The notes under the pieces: model-generated | Databases searched by the model: none | Seen by the model: the letters and a program-made list of their open reading frames with translations, nothing else | What the model was told of the DNA's origin: nothing | DNA from: Euryarchaeota archaeon UBA561 | GTDB lineage: Archaea > Thermoplasmatota > Poseidoniia > Poseidoniales > Poseidoniaceae | Length of the DNA: 22,705 nucleotides | Reading direction: 5' to 3' | NCBI GenBank assembly: GCA_002502295.1 | Contig: DANX01000024.1 | Coordinates: forward strand, 1-22,705 | Shown here: positions 1 to 9,047 of the stretch, one piece after another | Numbering within the stretch: the stretch's first letter is position 1 | How the letters are laid out: every line of letters begins with the position of its first letter | Program-made: the position numbers and the translations under genes

Positions 1-207
1 GGCGGCCATCTCGATGGCGCAGCATTTGATGCCCAAGTGAAGGGTAAACAGCGACTTTCTTCCAGCCCAGTTGAAGTAGCGTCCAGCTAGAACGCTGAGG
101 AATTGTTTGATTTTGGTCGCCTTGAGAGCCTCGTCCGTCACGTCTCCGACCATCTCAACGAGGGCTCGGCTGTTGAACGCAGCGTAGTTTTCGTCTTGAC
201 CTGCCAT
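1..207 (-). CDS. nuoB: NADH-quinone oxidoreductase subunit B, N-terminal 69 residues (cut by window edge)
   Basis: Only the first 69 codons are present, and the reading frame runs off the window edge. The translation begins MAGQDENYAAF and ends GIKCCAIEMAA. That ending is the signature of NuoB/Fpo-type subunits, where the paired cysteines (residues 62 and 63 here) supply two ligands of the terminal iron-sulfur cluster N2 of complex I. The subunit sits in the peripheral arm beside the membrane domain and passes electrons to the quinone. The start is well supported: a GAGGTGA ribosome-binding site lies five bases upstream and overlaps the stop codon of nuoA. This points to translational coupling in one nuo operon. 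Whether the enzyme takes electrons from NADH, F420 or ferredoxin cannot be judged from this window. Confidence 0.93.
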   Translation of the reverse strand, partial: MAGQDENYAAFNSRALVEMVGDVTDEALKATKIKQFLSVLAGRYFNWAGRKSLFTLHLGIKCCAIEMAA

Positions 208-217
208 CTTGCTCACC

Positions 218-688
218 TCAGATGTAAATGCGACCTCGCTTCCGGAACACATACCACACGCCAAGCGACATGGTAGCGAAGAAAATGCCAAGTGTCAACA
301 GCGCGGATTCAGCGTCAGCGATTGTCGTCGTGCTGCCCTCGGTTGTAGCGTCCGCCGTCACCATTCCACCGAGCACGAGGAACATGAAGGCGACGTCAAA
401 GACAAGGAAGATGATGGCGTACCAGTAGTATTGGAAGTGAAATTGGATCATGGCTTCACCAACCGGTTCGCTACCGCACTCGAAGGTGGTTAAACGCCGA
501 GGGTAGAGGCTGTGATCACGCTCGTAACCTTCGAGGAGGTACGACCGAGTAATGTGTGGTCGAGCTGGATCGACCTTTGGCCGAACGACCCACGTGATGA
601 GGAAATTTGTCAAGGGCATGATGATGCCAACTACGGTGAGGAATCCAATGGATAGGTACGCACTAGGCACCGATTCAAGTCCCGACAT
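218..688 (-). CDS. nuoA: NADH-quinone oxidoreductase subunit A
   Basis: This 156-residue membrane subunit of complex I has three predicted transmembrane segments (about residues 12-35, 86-109 and 129-147). It carries the family motif FECGSEPVGEA at 70-80, whose cysteine lies in the loop near the quinone site, followed by the FHFQYYWYAIIFLVFD block. It precedes nuoB with ten bases between the genes, the usual order of archaeal and bacterial nuo operons. A GGTGA ribosome-binding site lies just upstream of the start. One oddity: the block that normally reads FDVE reads FDVA (Asp98, Ala100), so the acidic residue conserved in the second membrane helix of most NuoA proteins appears to be missing. 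The protein is somewhat longer than the usual 120-140 residues because of a Thr/Ala-rich loop at 110-125. Confidence 0.93.
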   Translation of the reverse strand: MSGLESVPSAYLSIGFLTVVGIIMPLTNFLITWVVRPKVDPARPHITRSYLLEGYERDHSLYPRRLTTFECGSEPVGEAMIQFHFQYYWYAIIFLVFDVAFMFLVLGGMVTADATTEGSTTTIADAESALLTLGIFFATMSLGVWYVFRKRGRIYI

Positions 689-700
689 AGGTTCACCCGT

Positions 701-720
701 GGAGAACGCATACGCTCTCC
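701..720. promoter_or_regulatory. Imperfect 20-bp palindrome just upstream of nuoA
   Basis: GGAGAACGCATACGCTCTCC is a near-palindrome (8 of 10 pairs match) lying 13 to 32 bases before the nuoA start codon. A possible AT-rich promoter element (GGATAATC on the minus strand, about 721-728) lies immediately upstream, so the palindrome would cover the expected transcription start. It could be an operator for the nuo operon or a 5'-leader hairpin. No regulator is identified here. Confidence 0.3.
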
Positions 721-791
721 GATTATCCCGACTCTAGGCCCCTCCATAAGCGTTGTCTGTCGCCTCGGTGCGGAAGGGGGGGTCCTTCTCG

Positions 792-796
792 AAAAA
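792..796 (-). terminator. Possible T-tract terminator after the 960-residue surface protein gene
   Basis: On the minus strand a GATTTTTCG tract lies about 50 bases beyond the stop codon at 848 and before the nuoA promoter region. Archaeal terminators are typically short oligo-T tracts, so this is a candidate. No strong hairpin precedes it. Confidence 0.25.
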
Positions 797-847
797 TCAC
801 CGGCGCAGTGCCCCGTTTCGCCCGTCTCGAAAGGAAGACGCTGAAGG

Positions 848-3730
848 TCATGACCGACGACTCAAAATGGCGCCGATAAACAAGATGACAAGCAAGGCTC
901 CAGCCGCTTGAGCAACGACCTGTTGAGAAAGGCCGAAGACGCCCTCGGAGGGCGCCCCAATGGCTGCAAACTCGATGTTCTGTCGATCCAACACGCCCGT
1001 TTCCGTGGGTTCAGCAGAGACCGTGAATTTGTAGGTGTCTTCCATTTCTGCACCGTACGGAGCACGCACGGTGACGTTCACGTAAAGGGTTTCACCTTCG
1101 CTTACGGTGCAGAGCAAATCGTTGTTTTCAGTGGTGCAATCCAGATGATCGCTGTCAAGAACAACCGACCAACCTCGCAGGTTTTCCGAGGCAAACACCC
1201 TGATTTCACTTCGGATGTTGCCCGTGTTAACGATGCTGATTTCCTTCGTGACCGCCGGTTGGCCGTAAACGATGTCAAGTTCCTGACGCTCGCCGGACTC
1301 AATAAATTCAATTTCGTGAATGATGCTAACATCCAAGGAAATGGTGACCAAACCGGTGCGGTCAGCGGCGTTTGAGACGCTGGTGGCGAGGATCTCCAAC
1401 AGCCCACCTTGGCCCGTCTGAGCTCCCGGATTGACGCTGATGGTCAACTCGATGTAGACCTCGAACGGGCGAGCTTCATGGCCTTCCATCAGGCCGTTGT
1501 CGATCATGATCTGCTCGGCGGCATTTCTGTCCACACCAATGTAGGGCTGTTGGTCGGCCGGGTCCATCACGAACGACCCGTTGCCGAGGTCCCATATGCC
1601 GTAGCCCTTCGGGACGTTGAGTTCCCCTTCCACTGGGAGGTTGTAAGCCACCATTCCTCTGGTAGCGATGCCTTCCAATCCACCGAGCGTGAAGACAGCG
1701 TCGTCGTTGCCGTCTCCGGTGTTTTTGACCCACATGCCGATGGTTTGTTGGCCGTTTGGAGGCAGGACAACGGAAGCAGAGGTGGCGGTGTCGGTATTTT
1801 CAAGCCGAAGATCCATTGAAAAATTGCGGTCAGAAAGGACGGCGAGGAATTGACCCTGACGTTGGTTGTCAGGAATACCATCACCGTCTCGGTCTTGACC
1901 GTTCGGGTCGTCCTTGTTGCGGGCGCGAACGGTCAACCGTGTGTTCTCAAGCTCCTCCTCACCGTCGATGCTGACCACCAAGTACACGATGGTTGTGGAT
2001 TGTGGATTGATATCAATTTCCGTGAACGGCATGCCATCCTGGTTCTCAAACGATGTGTCCCACCCTGGACTTGCCGTTTGTGAAACCACTGAAAGGCCAA
2101 TGGTGTCGCGAACGTTACCTTCGTTGATGAGTTCAATCGGGAACCGGACCTCTGTGCCTGACCGACCGGTTTGATCGGTGGCTGGCGTTTCGATTTCAAG
2201 CCCGTGAATGGCGGCCACCGTCACCTTCAGCGAAACGGTGTCGTACGCTGTTCCACCTGAAGAGGGGAGCACGCTGAACACGAGTTCAATCTCTTCGGTC
2301 GCCAAGGCGTTCAAAGGAACTCGAACGGTCACGCCGACGTTGGCTGACTTTTCGTTTCCATGGCGTGAACCAACCGAAACCGTGGATGTTTCTAACTGCA
2401 CGGCCCACCCGGTGGGTGCGATGGACGAGGCCACCCGAAGGTTGTCTTGTCCGTTGCCTTGGTTGGTGATGGTAATCGTGGTTGATTTGTTGCTGCCTGG
2501 CTCAATGTTTGACAGAACGGCATTGGCCAGGGAAATGCTTGCTCCTCGGGATTGACCAACGATGACTCGGAGGTCTGATTGGCACTTGATGGGCCCCGTG
2601 TTGCCGTCCTTTCCGACAATCTGTACAACCGTTTCTGAGCCGGCTGTTACCGAGTCGTCAGGCGAGACCGTGAAGTCGAACGCTCGTTCACCATCGCCGT
2701 TGTCGTATGGGAGCAAACCGGAAGAGGTGCCGTCAACTTTGACCCACGATGATTTGCTGCCAACGGCTGAGGCAAACACGGTCCAATCGGCGTTTCCATC
2801 GTTGGTGTAGGTCGCCGTTATTTTGGCTTCATCATCAGGATTGACGCTGACCGAGGTTTTGCTGAGAGAGAGGGTGCACTTTTTCAATTCTGGAACCTGC
2901 AAGTCAAAATCTTCCGTGTCCTTGGCGTCCTGTGCTGGGTCGTTGGCCACTGTCCCCGTAATCTCCCAGCAGTATTTGTCCGCTGAGGCACCTTCGGGGA
3001 TTTCGACGGTCGCTGTGACGGTTTCCGACTCGTCTTGGTCAATGTTCACACTGGTCTCGCTGAGGGTGACCGTGAACGAAGAGGTGGAGGCGCAACCTGG
3101 ACCTGTGCCTTCGTCGACGACAAGGTTCACGGTTTGGTTGGTTTGTCCGGTGTTTTCAACTTCAACGAGGTAATCAATTTCCTCCTCACCGTTCCAATCC
3201 TTGTTTTTGTTGTTGATGGTGAGGTCCACCCCAAACAGTGCACTTCCGGAGCCATCGGCTGCGGTCGTGGTGACATCAGCGGTGGTGGGTTCGGGGATTT
3301 CTGCGGCTGGCGCTCCAATCACGGCAGTGATGGTGACGGTGACGGTGGTCACGCAGGCGGTTCCAGCTTCCACGGTTTGAGCGACGCTCACGTTCATGTC
3401 AGCCTCTTCGTAGCTTCCGCCGTCAATCTGTCCGGGGATTTGGGCAACATTTGACGTAAATCCGTTGCAGTCTTCGGATGCTTCTTGCGCCGATGAGAGC
3501 TGTACGGTGACCGGGTCTGAACCCGTGTTTCGGACCCGAATGACGTAATCCCCGGACTCGCCGGGGTTGACTTCTTGAGCGCTTGGAATGGGCGTCACCG
3601 AAATGGAAGCAGCCCGACCATCAGCGGATACTCCGGGTGCAGTCAGTGGAAGCAAAGCACTGCACATCACGAGCACGAGGAGGATGGCCGTGCGGCGTGA
3701 AGCGGTCACTGCGCTTGCCGAAGGCATCAT
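848..3730 (-). CDS. Large exported, membrane-anchored protein of repeated beta-sandwich (NEW3/CARDB-like) domains
   Basis: This 960-residue protein has a signal peptide at about residues 14-36 (TAILLVLVMCSALLPL...). A long extracellular part follows, then a C-terminal membrane helix at about 938-956 ending in SRRS, so it should sit on the outer face held by its C-terminus. The extracellular part is a series of related units, each marked by a strand with the pattern x(N)xGN or NTG (VRNTGS, VENTGQ, YTNDGN, ITNQGN, LINEGN, VKNTGD, IVNTGN) near residues 64, 190, 306, 419, 533, 666 and 831. The spacing is about 115-130 for most and longer for the last. Such units are typical of NEW3/CARDB-type immunoglobulin-like folds used as spacers or for adhesion. 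A DRDGDGIPDN calcium-binding-type motif lies near 611-620. No catalytic motif is visible, so a structural, adhesive or binding role is inference. The in-frame ATG at 3730 fits a leaderless transcript. Confidence 0.85.
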   Translation of the reverse strand: MMPSASAVTASRRTAILLVLVMCSALLPLTAPGVSADGRAASISVTPIPSAQEVNPGESGDYVIRVRNTGSDPVTVQLSSAQEASEDCNGFTSNVAQIPGQIDGGSYEEADMNVSVAQTVEAGTACVTTVTVTITAVIGAPAAEIPEPTTADVTTTAADGSGSALFGVDLTINNKNKDWNGEEEIDYLVEVENTGQTNQTVNLVVDEGTGPGCASTSSFTVTLSETSVNIDQDESETVTATVEIPEGASADKYCWEITGTVANDPAQDAKDTEDFDLQVPELKKCTLSLSKTSVSVNPDDEAKITATYTNDGNADWTVFASAVGSKSSWVKVDGTSSGLLPYDNGDGERAFDFTVSPDDSVTAGSETVVQIVGKDGNTGPIKCQSDLRVIVGQSRGASISLANAVLSNIEPGSNKSTTITITNQGNGQDNLRVASSIAPTGWAVQLETSTVSVGSRHGNEKSANVGVTVRVPLNALATEEIELVFSVLPSSGGTAYDTVSLKVTVAAIHGLEIETPATDQTGRSGTEVRFPIELINEGNVRDTIGLSVVSQTASPGWDTSFENQDGMPFTEIDINPQSTTIVYLVVSIDGEEELENTRLTVRARNKDDPNGQDRDGDGIPDNQRQGQFLAVLSDRNFSMDLRLENTDTATSASVVLPPNGQQTIGMWVKNTGDGNDDAVFTLGGLEGIATRGMVAYNLPVEGELNVPKGYGIWDLGNGSFVMDPADQQPYIGVDRNAAEQIMIDNGLMEGHEARPFEVYIELTISVNPGAQTGQGGLLEILATSVSNAADRTGLVTISLDVSIIHEIEFIESGERQELDIVYGQPAVTKEISIVNTGNIRSEIRVFASENLRGWSVVLDSDHLDCTTENNDLLCTVSEGETLYVNVTVRAPYGAEMEDTYKFTVSAEPTETGVLDRQNIEFAAIGAPSEGVFGLSQQVVAQAAGALLVILFIGAILSRRS

Positions 3731-3751
3731 GGCTTGCGCTCATCGTTCTCC

Positions 3752-3759
3752 TATCAAAA
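3752..3759 (-). promoter_or_regulatory. TATA-like box of the 960-residue surface protein gene
   Basis: On the minus strand the sequence TTTTGATA is centred about 26 bases before the ATG at 3730. That is where an archaeal TATA box would stand if transcription began at the start codon itself. The gene would then have its own promoter inside the 65-base gap after the protease gene. Confidence 0.5.
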
Positions 3760-3795
3760 CCCTATGCTTCTCATGCTTCACGAAACGGGGTTGCG

Positions 3796-6700
3796 TCATG
3801 CCTTAACGAAGGTGCTGGCTGAGGCGCCGCAATTGAGGCAGGCATCAATCTGTTGAGCGTCACAGCCGCTGGCGCCATCAGCGTGGTAGCGTGCACCACA
3901 CGAAGGGCACCCCACCATGGCCGTGGAGATTGGTTGGCGACACGTCCAGCACATCGGTAGAGGTGTGACCGTAGCCGTTTGAACGGGAGCAAGTACAGCG
4001 ACGGCTGGTGCGGTTTGTGTTTGAGATAGGGCAGCAGGCGCTGACGCCTGAATGGGAAGGGGGGATTGGCCGGAGGTCGGGAGCGGAAGATGCCCCGGTG
4101 TCGAAGGCTTGGGGCCCTTGCGGCCTCGCCGCATTTGGATGCCAAGCACGGAAAAAGCAGCCAGGAGAACGACGCCAAGCAGGACGATGGTGAGGCCAGA
4201 GTTCAAACCGCTTTCACCAGAAGTTCCAATCGGCTCTCCCGTGGACGAGGCAGCGAAGGAATAGGTCGACTGCGAGGCCGTGCTTTGACTCAAGCGAACA
4301 ACGATGTCGGCATCTCCAGGCGAATCTGCCCGTACATTGAGCCGGACAAGGACCGATTGACCCATGTCGAGATCGAGGATGTCGTTGCCGTCAATGGAAA
4401 CTTTCCACTTGTCCGGTTCTTCAACGATCAACTGACGCTGAATCGGCGTGTTTCCTGTGTTGGTAAGTTCAAGCGTTATTTGACGCTCCTGTCCAGTTGT
4501 GAACACGGGCACAGCTCCAATGTCCCACGAAACCTGTTCGTTGGCTGCGACGAGTAACCCGACCGTGGTGGTTCGTTCCACACCACCGTCACTCAGCACC
4601 AACCTGAACGAAGGTTCGGTCATGGGCGCCATGTTTGCTGAGATGAGCACGTTGCACACCACCGGTGCGATTTCGCCCTTAACTACGGAGCCAACTGGGG
4701 TACAATCACCAAACAAACCTGGGTCAAGTTGGAGGCTTGCGCTTGGGTTCCATGGCGTCTCGGCTTCGTTGTTCAAGAGCCATGTGAATTTTAGATTTTC
4801 ACCCGAAGGATGGGTCCCTGACCCTTGGGCATTATCGAACGTGGTGCCATCCTCAAGCTCCAGTCCGATGAAAGTCAGGGTCGGCTCTGGGAGAACCTCA
4901 ACGGTGAGGTCGTCGGTCCATGTGAACCGATTTGAACCGTTGTCCAAGTGAAGTTGGATTTGACCCGAACGGGCATTGCTGCCCGCCTCAAGGGTGTAAA
5001 GGAGGTTTTTGCTGGTGGCCCAAGGAAGTTCAATCGTGTCAAGGGAGGAGGAGACGGACCAGCCACTGGGCAAAACAAACGACGGCGATAAGTCGAGGTC
5101 AATGTTCCCTTTGTGTTCAATGGAGTAGCGCAACGTGACGCTTGAATCCGGTCGAAGTACACCAATGGACGATTCAACGTTTACGAGGACTTCGCGAACG
5201 GTCAGCACCTGTATGGGAATATCGAACACCGTCAATTCCTGCTGCTCGGTTTGAGAGACGGCGGTAAGTTTCACCATCCGTTCGGCTCCTGCCGCCGTCA
5301 TCACTTGCGGTGGTGTGAACATGATACCAACCGCTCTGAACGCCTCGCTGTTGATGAGACCCGTTGAACCCGAAGAGGCTCCTGCTTCGCTTCCAAGGTT
5401 GGTGAAACCGGCTTGCCAGCCGGCGGGCGCCTCAAGGAACAAATCGTACCCTATGGGAGCGTTTCCGTTGTTCAGGAACCGTACGGAGATGTTGGTGGGT
5501 TCAGAGGGATGGACAGGGACCACTTGGTAATCAAATTCCAACCCTGCCTCCGGCAAATCAGGGACGACAAGATCAATGCTCAACGGGTAATCCACGCCGT
5601 TGTCAACGTCCAACGCCAGCAAGTCAACTCGGTAGGTCCCGGGAGCGGGTGGAGATGGATGAACAAGCGTGACGGTGATCGATTCCGATGCTTGTCCATC
5701 CATGCTGAAATTTGATTCTGTGCTGCCAACGTACCACGACACGGTCTGGCCTGTTTCGAGGTGAACGGCCTGAGAGGTTTGCATTGAGGCGTTGGTTGGA
5801 ATCAACGCCGTGTTGGTCAGTGAAATGTTCCACGACGTGGTGGTTGTGCTGCTGGAGTTAAGGGTTTGAACGGGTGTGGCCGTCTCCAATTTTACGCCCG
5901 GGGCCGTCACGTTCACCTGAACATCCAATCGGTTGTTGTCTTCACGGATTTCCTCCATGGTGTCGTCGGGGTCAATGATGAACGAAAGGGTCGATGTCCC
6001 AGCGGTTTCAGGCGTCCATGGCCACACGAGGACCTTGCTTGACCCAGCGCCAAGCTCAATGGTCTTCCTGGAAAGTTCAATTCCATCAACCTCGAAGGCA
6101 ATTGGGAAGGTGTTGGCCTTGGCGTTTCCAAAGTTGAAAAACGACGTGGTCAACTGCACAGGGTCGTCCACCTGAGGAATAGCGACGTCCATCGCAAAGT
6201 CTTCGGGAACGACCTTGGGGTCGGGCCGCAGGTCATTGACGCCATGGCCCAACACGGCAACGGCGTAGGGTTGTGTTTTCCCGCCGCTGTGCTGAGCATC
6301 TTTTACCTTCAACGTCCATGTCCCGATAGCAGCACTGTCGATCAGCACCACTTCCAGGTTGTTGACGCTGTCTCGCGTTCCACCGGTAACCGACCGTCCG
6401 TTGGCGAAATCGTTGCCCAAATAGACGGTTCCATCGGGAGAAGTAATTTCCAAATCCAAGTCGTTGACAAGTTGAGCGGAAGAGAATCGAGAACCACGTT
6501 CGTCCGACCATGCCAAAACCGCTTTGAACAATCCAGACGACTGAGAGACGTTAAACGAATAGGATTTGCTGTTCCCCGTACCGGACATGACCGACCGGTC
6601 GTCCACCCAAATGCCCTGACCGCCGGGCGGAGCGAGGCTGTTTCTGAGGTTCACGCGCCCCCAACCTTCGTCCTCGTTCGGAATGTCTCGGGTGCCGATG

Positions 6701-8397
6701 TCTTGAGCTCCAATCACCAGCAGCGCCTTGACCAAAGCACCCTGAGGTGAAGGCCGCTGGGCGATTTCTTCCAGGTACTCGCGAACCATCAATGCGGCCC
6801 CTGCAGCGTTTGGCGTAGCCATCGAAGTTCCCGTGTATTCGAGGTAGTACGTGTTTCTCCATGATGCCCCGTTCGTGTCGCCGGCTTCTTGGGCACGGCA
6901 GGAACGAACATACGCCCCAGGGGCAACCAAATCGGGCTTGATGCGACCGTCTTCGGTAGGACCTCGAGAGGAACCGCTCCACATGCTATCGGGGGAGCCG
7001 CTTCCTCGGTTCTTGTGGTTGCCAACCGAAATGACGTTTTTGGCCGTTGCAGGTGGTGAGACGGTACCAGAATTAGGCCCATCGTTGCCCGCAGCAAACA
7101 GAATGGTCAATCCTTCTCGTCCGTTGTAATAGCGGTCGTAGTAGCTCGCACGGTCGTCGACATCCTCCGTCTCGGAATTGTACTTTGATTGTTCACTGGC
7201 GGACGATGAGCCCCACGAATTGGTGTGAGTCCGCGCCCCAGCGTTGTAGGCGGTGTTGAGGAGGTTGTTGAGCGAGGGGGATTGGAAGTTTCCCGTGTTG
7301 TCGTTTTCCATCGCTTGGAAGTAAAGGTCAGCGGCCTGTGCTACGCCCCCGTAGCCACCTCTGAACCCGTCACCCATCACCGTGCAGGCGACGTGTGTGC
7401 CGTGGCCGGAATGCTTGTCAGCGGTTGATCCATCGCCGATGACGTCGTAGTTCCCCGCCACGCGAGTGCCAAAATCTCCGTGGTCTTCGTCGAGACCTGA
7501 GTCGGCCACGGCCACGGTTTGTCCAGAACCGTCCAAGTCGGTGGTGAAGTAAGTCGTCATGGTGTTGGCCTTCATGTGTCCACGGGACTGGTCGTTGAAC
7601 GCTGTAAACGCAGGGTCTGGTCGGAGTTGCATCACGGATGGTTGTAGCAGCAAAGAAGCGATGTCAATCGCTTTCAGCGCCCCCTCATAGCGACCGGCAT
7701 CCCACGCCTTTGCATCGGCAAAAGTCTGTTGTGCCACTTCACCAAGGTCCTGTTCAAGCGTGAAGCCTTCTGTGTCCGTCAAGGAGACAACCTCCATCGG
7801 ACCGCCATCATCTCTCCATCCGTCGAGCCGGAGCAAGAGATCGCGAAGGGCCATTTCACCCTCGTTCAACAAAACAAGGTCCATCAGGTCGGCGTGAAGG
7901 AACATGCCGATTGGTACGGCATGGCTGGTGAGAATCGCATTGTGCCGTTCTGCTTCTTGGAGGGCTGCTGGAGTGCCTTGGACCATCAACCCCGACGGTG
8001 AAACGAATTCTCGGACCGCCAAACCGGGGACCTGCTCAAGTTCCAATCGGACATCGTGGAAGCGCATGTCGTTGGAAACGATGAGCATCAAGACGTCAAA
8101 CCTAGGCTCCAAAAACGCCTCTGGAACGGGCCGGTCCAAGGTGAGGCCGATTTCGTCGAAGGTGCCAAGAGGCGTGATGGCGAGGGGATCTCGGGTTTCG
8201 TCCATCACGCTCTCATCCATCACACCGAACGCCTCACGGTAGACATCGTCGCTCACCTCAAAGCGAACCCAATCAGGGTTGAAGGTGGTGATTTCGTCTC
8301 CAGAATCCCCACTCGGGATGAGCAAGGAACTCGAAGTTGAGAACAAGAGGAGGAAGACAAACACGCCTGCGGAGACGCGGTTGGAAACTCCAGCCAT
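3796..8397 (-). CDS. Membrane-anchored subtilisin-like serine protease (S8) with beta-sandwich repeats and cytoplasmic zinc ribbon
   Basis: This 1533-residue protein starts with a signal peptide (about 8-26) and an N-terminal region of about 230 residues that is probably a propeptide. The S8 catalytic domain follows with all key residues: Asp299 in VAVADSGLD, His332 in GHGTHVA, oxyanion Asn438 in AAGNDGP and Ser525 in GTSMATP. Next comes a beta-barrel domain typical of KP-43-like subtilases (about 600-720), a CARDB-like domain (EIREDNNRLDVQV), and several NEW3-like units to about residue 1380. One membrane helix (LTIVLLGVVLLAAFSVLGI) is followed by RRGRKG. A Pro/Ala-rich tail then ends in a double zinc ribbon (Cys1483/1486, 1497/1500, 1512, 1520/1523). 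By topology the protease is outside and the zinc ribbon inside. It probably degrades external protein, but substrates are unknown. Confidence 0.93.
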   Translation of the reverse strand: MAGVSNRVSAGVFVFLLLFSTSSSLLIPSGDSGDEITTFNPDWVRFEVSDDVYREAFGVMDESVMDETRDPLAITPLGTFDEIGLTLDRPVPEAFLEPRFDVLMLIVSNDMRFHDVRLELEQVPGLAVREFVSPSGLMVQGTPAALQEAERHNAILTSHAVPIGMFLHADLMDLVLLNEGEMALRDLLLRLDGWRDDGGPMEVVSLTDTEGFTLEQDLGEVAQQTFADAKAWDAGRYEGALKAIDIASLLLQPSVMQLRPDPAFTAFNDQSRGHMKANTMTTYFTTDLDGSGQTVAVADSGLDEDHGDFGTRVAGNYDVIGDGSTADKHSGHGTHVACTVMGDGFRGGYGGVAQAADLYFQAMENDNTGNFQSPSLNNLLNTAYNAGARTHTNSWGSSSASEQSKYNSETEDVDDRASYYDRYYNGREGLTILFAAGNDGPNSGTVSPPATAKNVISVGNHKNRGSGSPDSMWSGSSRGPTEDGRIKPDLVAPGAYVRSCRAQEAGDTNGASWRNTYYLEYTGTSMATPNAAGAALMVREYLEEIAQRPSPQGALVKALLVIGAQDIGTRDIPNEDEGWGRVNLRNSLAPPGGQGIWVDDRSVMSGTGNSKSYSFNVSQSSGLFKAVLAWSDERGSRFSSAQLVNDLDLEITSPDGTVYLGNDFANGRSVTGGTRDSVNNLEVVLIDSAAIGTWTLKVKDAQHSGGKTQPYAVAVLGHGVNDLRPDPKVVPEDFAMDVAIPQVDDPVQLTTSFFNFGNAKANTFPIAFEVDGIELSRKTIELGAGSSKVLVWPWTPETAGTSTLSFIIDPDDTMEEIREDNNRLDVQVNVTAPGVKLETATPVQTLNSSSTTTTSWNISLTNTALIPTNASMQTSQAVHLETGQTVSWYVGSTESNFSMDGQASESITVTLVHPSPPAPGTYRVDLLALDVDNGVDYPLSIDLVVPDLPEAGLEFDYQVVPVHPSEPTNISVRFLNNGNAPIGYDLFLEAPAGWQAGFTNLGSEAGASSGSTGLINSEAFRAVGIMFTPPQVMTAAGAERMVKLTAVSQTEQQELTVFDIPIQVLTVREVLVNVESSIGVLRPDSSVTLRYSIEHKGNIDLDLSPSFVLPSGWSVSSSLDTIELPWATSKNLLYTLEAGSNARSGQIQLHLDNGSNRFTWTDDLTVEVLPEPTLTFIGLELEDGTTFDNAQGSGTHPSGENLKFTWLLNNEAETPWNPSASLQLDPGLFGDCTPVGSVVKGEIAPVVCNVLISANMAPMTEPSFRLVLSDGGVERTTTVGLLVAANEQVSWDIGAVPVFTTGQERQITLELTNTGNTPIQRQLIVEEPDKWKVSIDGNDILDLDMGQSVLVRLNVRADSPGDADIVVRLSQSTASQSTYSFAASSTGEPIGTSGESGLNSGLTIVLLGVVLLAAFSVLGIQMRRGRKGPKPSTPGHLPLPTSGQSPLPIQASAPAALSQTQTAPAVAVLAPVQTATVTPLPMCWTCRQPISTAMVGCPSCGARYHADGASGCDAQQIDACLNCGASASTFVKA

Positions 8398-8420
8398 GGA
8401 TTGGCCTCTTGCTCCTGTCC

Positions 8421-8428
8421 TTTATCGG
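8421..8428 (-). promoter_or_regulatory. TATA-like box of the subtilase gene
   Basis: CCGATAAA on the minus strand is centred about 27 bases before the ATG at 8397, in the 56-base gap after the 196-residue gene. The spacing suits a leaderless or near-leaderless transcript. A weak AGGAG lies farther than usual from the start, so it does not decide the start codon. Confidence 0.5.
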
Positions 8429-8453
8429 TTCGGTCTGCTTGTCTGAACAGGGC

Positions 8454-9044
8454 TTAATCCAGCGGCCAGATGTGCCGCTCGGCTTTGTCCATGAAGATCT
8501 CTTGGGACCATTCGCCGACTTCATGGACGAACGTGTCGGGCTGGCGCAACTGGCCGGTGTAATCCCTGTACTCAAGGTCAATGACAATCCTGTAATCATC
8601 CCACACTGTGTGGCCGATGATCATCATTTCCAAATCATCGCCCGAAATGGAAGCATGACCCTCGAGGACTGCGAGCTCAAGTGACATGCTCTCTATGAGT
8701 TCACGGTCATCCGTTTGGAATTGGATTTCCAAGACCACATCGGTGATGTCTCGGCTACCGTCGTTGTGAAGTTCGGTCATCATCAGGTGTCCACCGCGTT
8801 GCATGTAATGGGTTTCGATGGTGACCGCATCCCGTGGCAAGACCCAGTACCAACCGCTCAATGCCAACGTGATCAGCATGAACAACACAGCACCTGCCAT
8901 CGCAACCCTCGCCGGCGTTATCTCCCGTTTGAGGGTCATCAGCAACTTTGCAGCCTCTTGTTCTGCCTCCCAATCCTCAAGGGATTGCTCGTCCATCAAC
9001 GAGCCGCCTTGTCGCAGATCATCGGCCGTTGGTTCAGACATCAT
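8454..9044 (-). CDS. Single-pass membrane protein with C-terminal beta domain, unknown function
   Basis: I do not recognise a family. The 196-residue product has an acidic, probably helical cytoplasmic N-terminus (residues 1-40), one membrane helix (about 46-68, VAMAGAVLFMLITLALSGWYW) and an external domain of about 125 residues. That domain is rich in beta-type segments, with ELHNDGSRDITDVVLEIQFQ resembling the start of a CARDB/fibronectin-like sandwich. The gene begins three bases after the stop codon of the 1562-residue protein, with GGGTGA overlapping that stop, so the two are almost certainly co-translated. The second ATG (9041) has the better distance from that ribosome-binding site and may be the true start. 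The close coupling suggests it is a membrane partner for its giant neighbour, which has no obvious anchor of its own. That is inference. Confidence 0.8.
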   Translation of the reverse strand: MMSEPTADDLRQGGSLMDEQSLEDWEAEQEAAKLLMTLKREITPARVAMAGAVLFMLITLALSGWYWVLPRDAVTIETHYMQRGGHLMMTELHNDGSRDITDVVLEIQFQTDDRELIESMSLELAVLEGHASISGDDLEMMIIGHTVWDDYRIVIDLEYRDYTGQLRQPDTFVHEVGEWSQEIFMDKAERHIWPLD

Positions 9045-9047
9045 TCA

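Noticed and set aside
3741..3743. ATG preceded by AGGAGAACG upstream of the 960-residue protein
   Set aside because: It is out of frame with the long protein (13 bases before the true ATG) and opens only a short frame without recognisable content. The AGGAG is probably coincidental.
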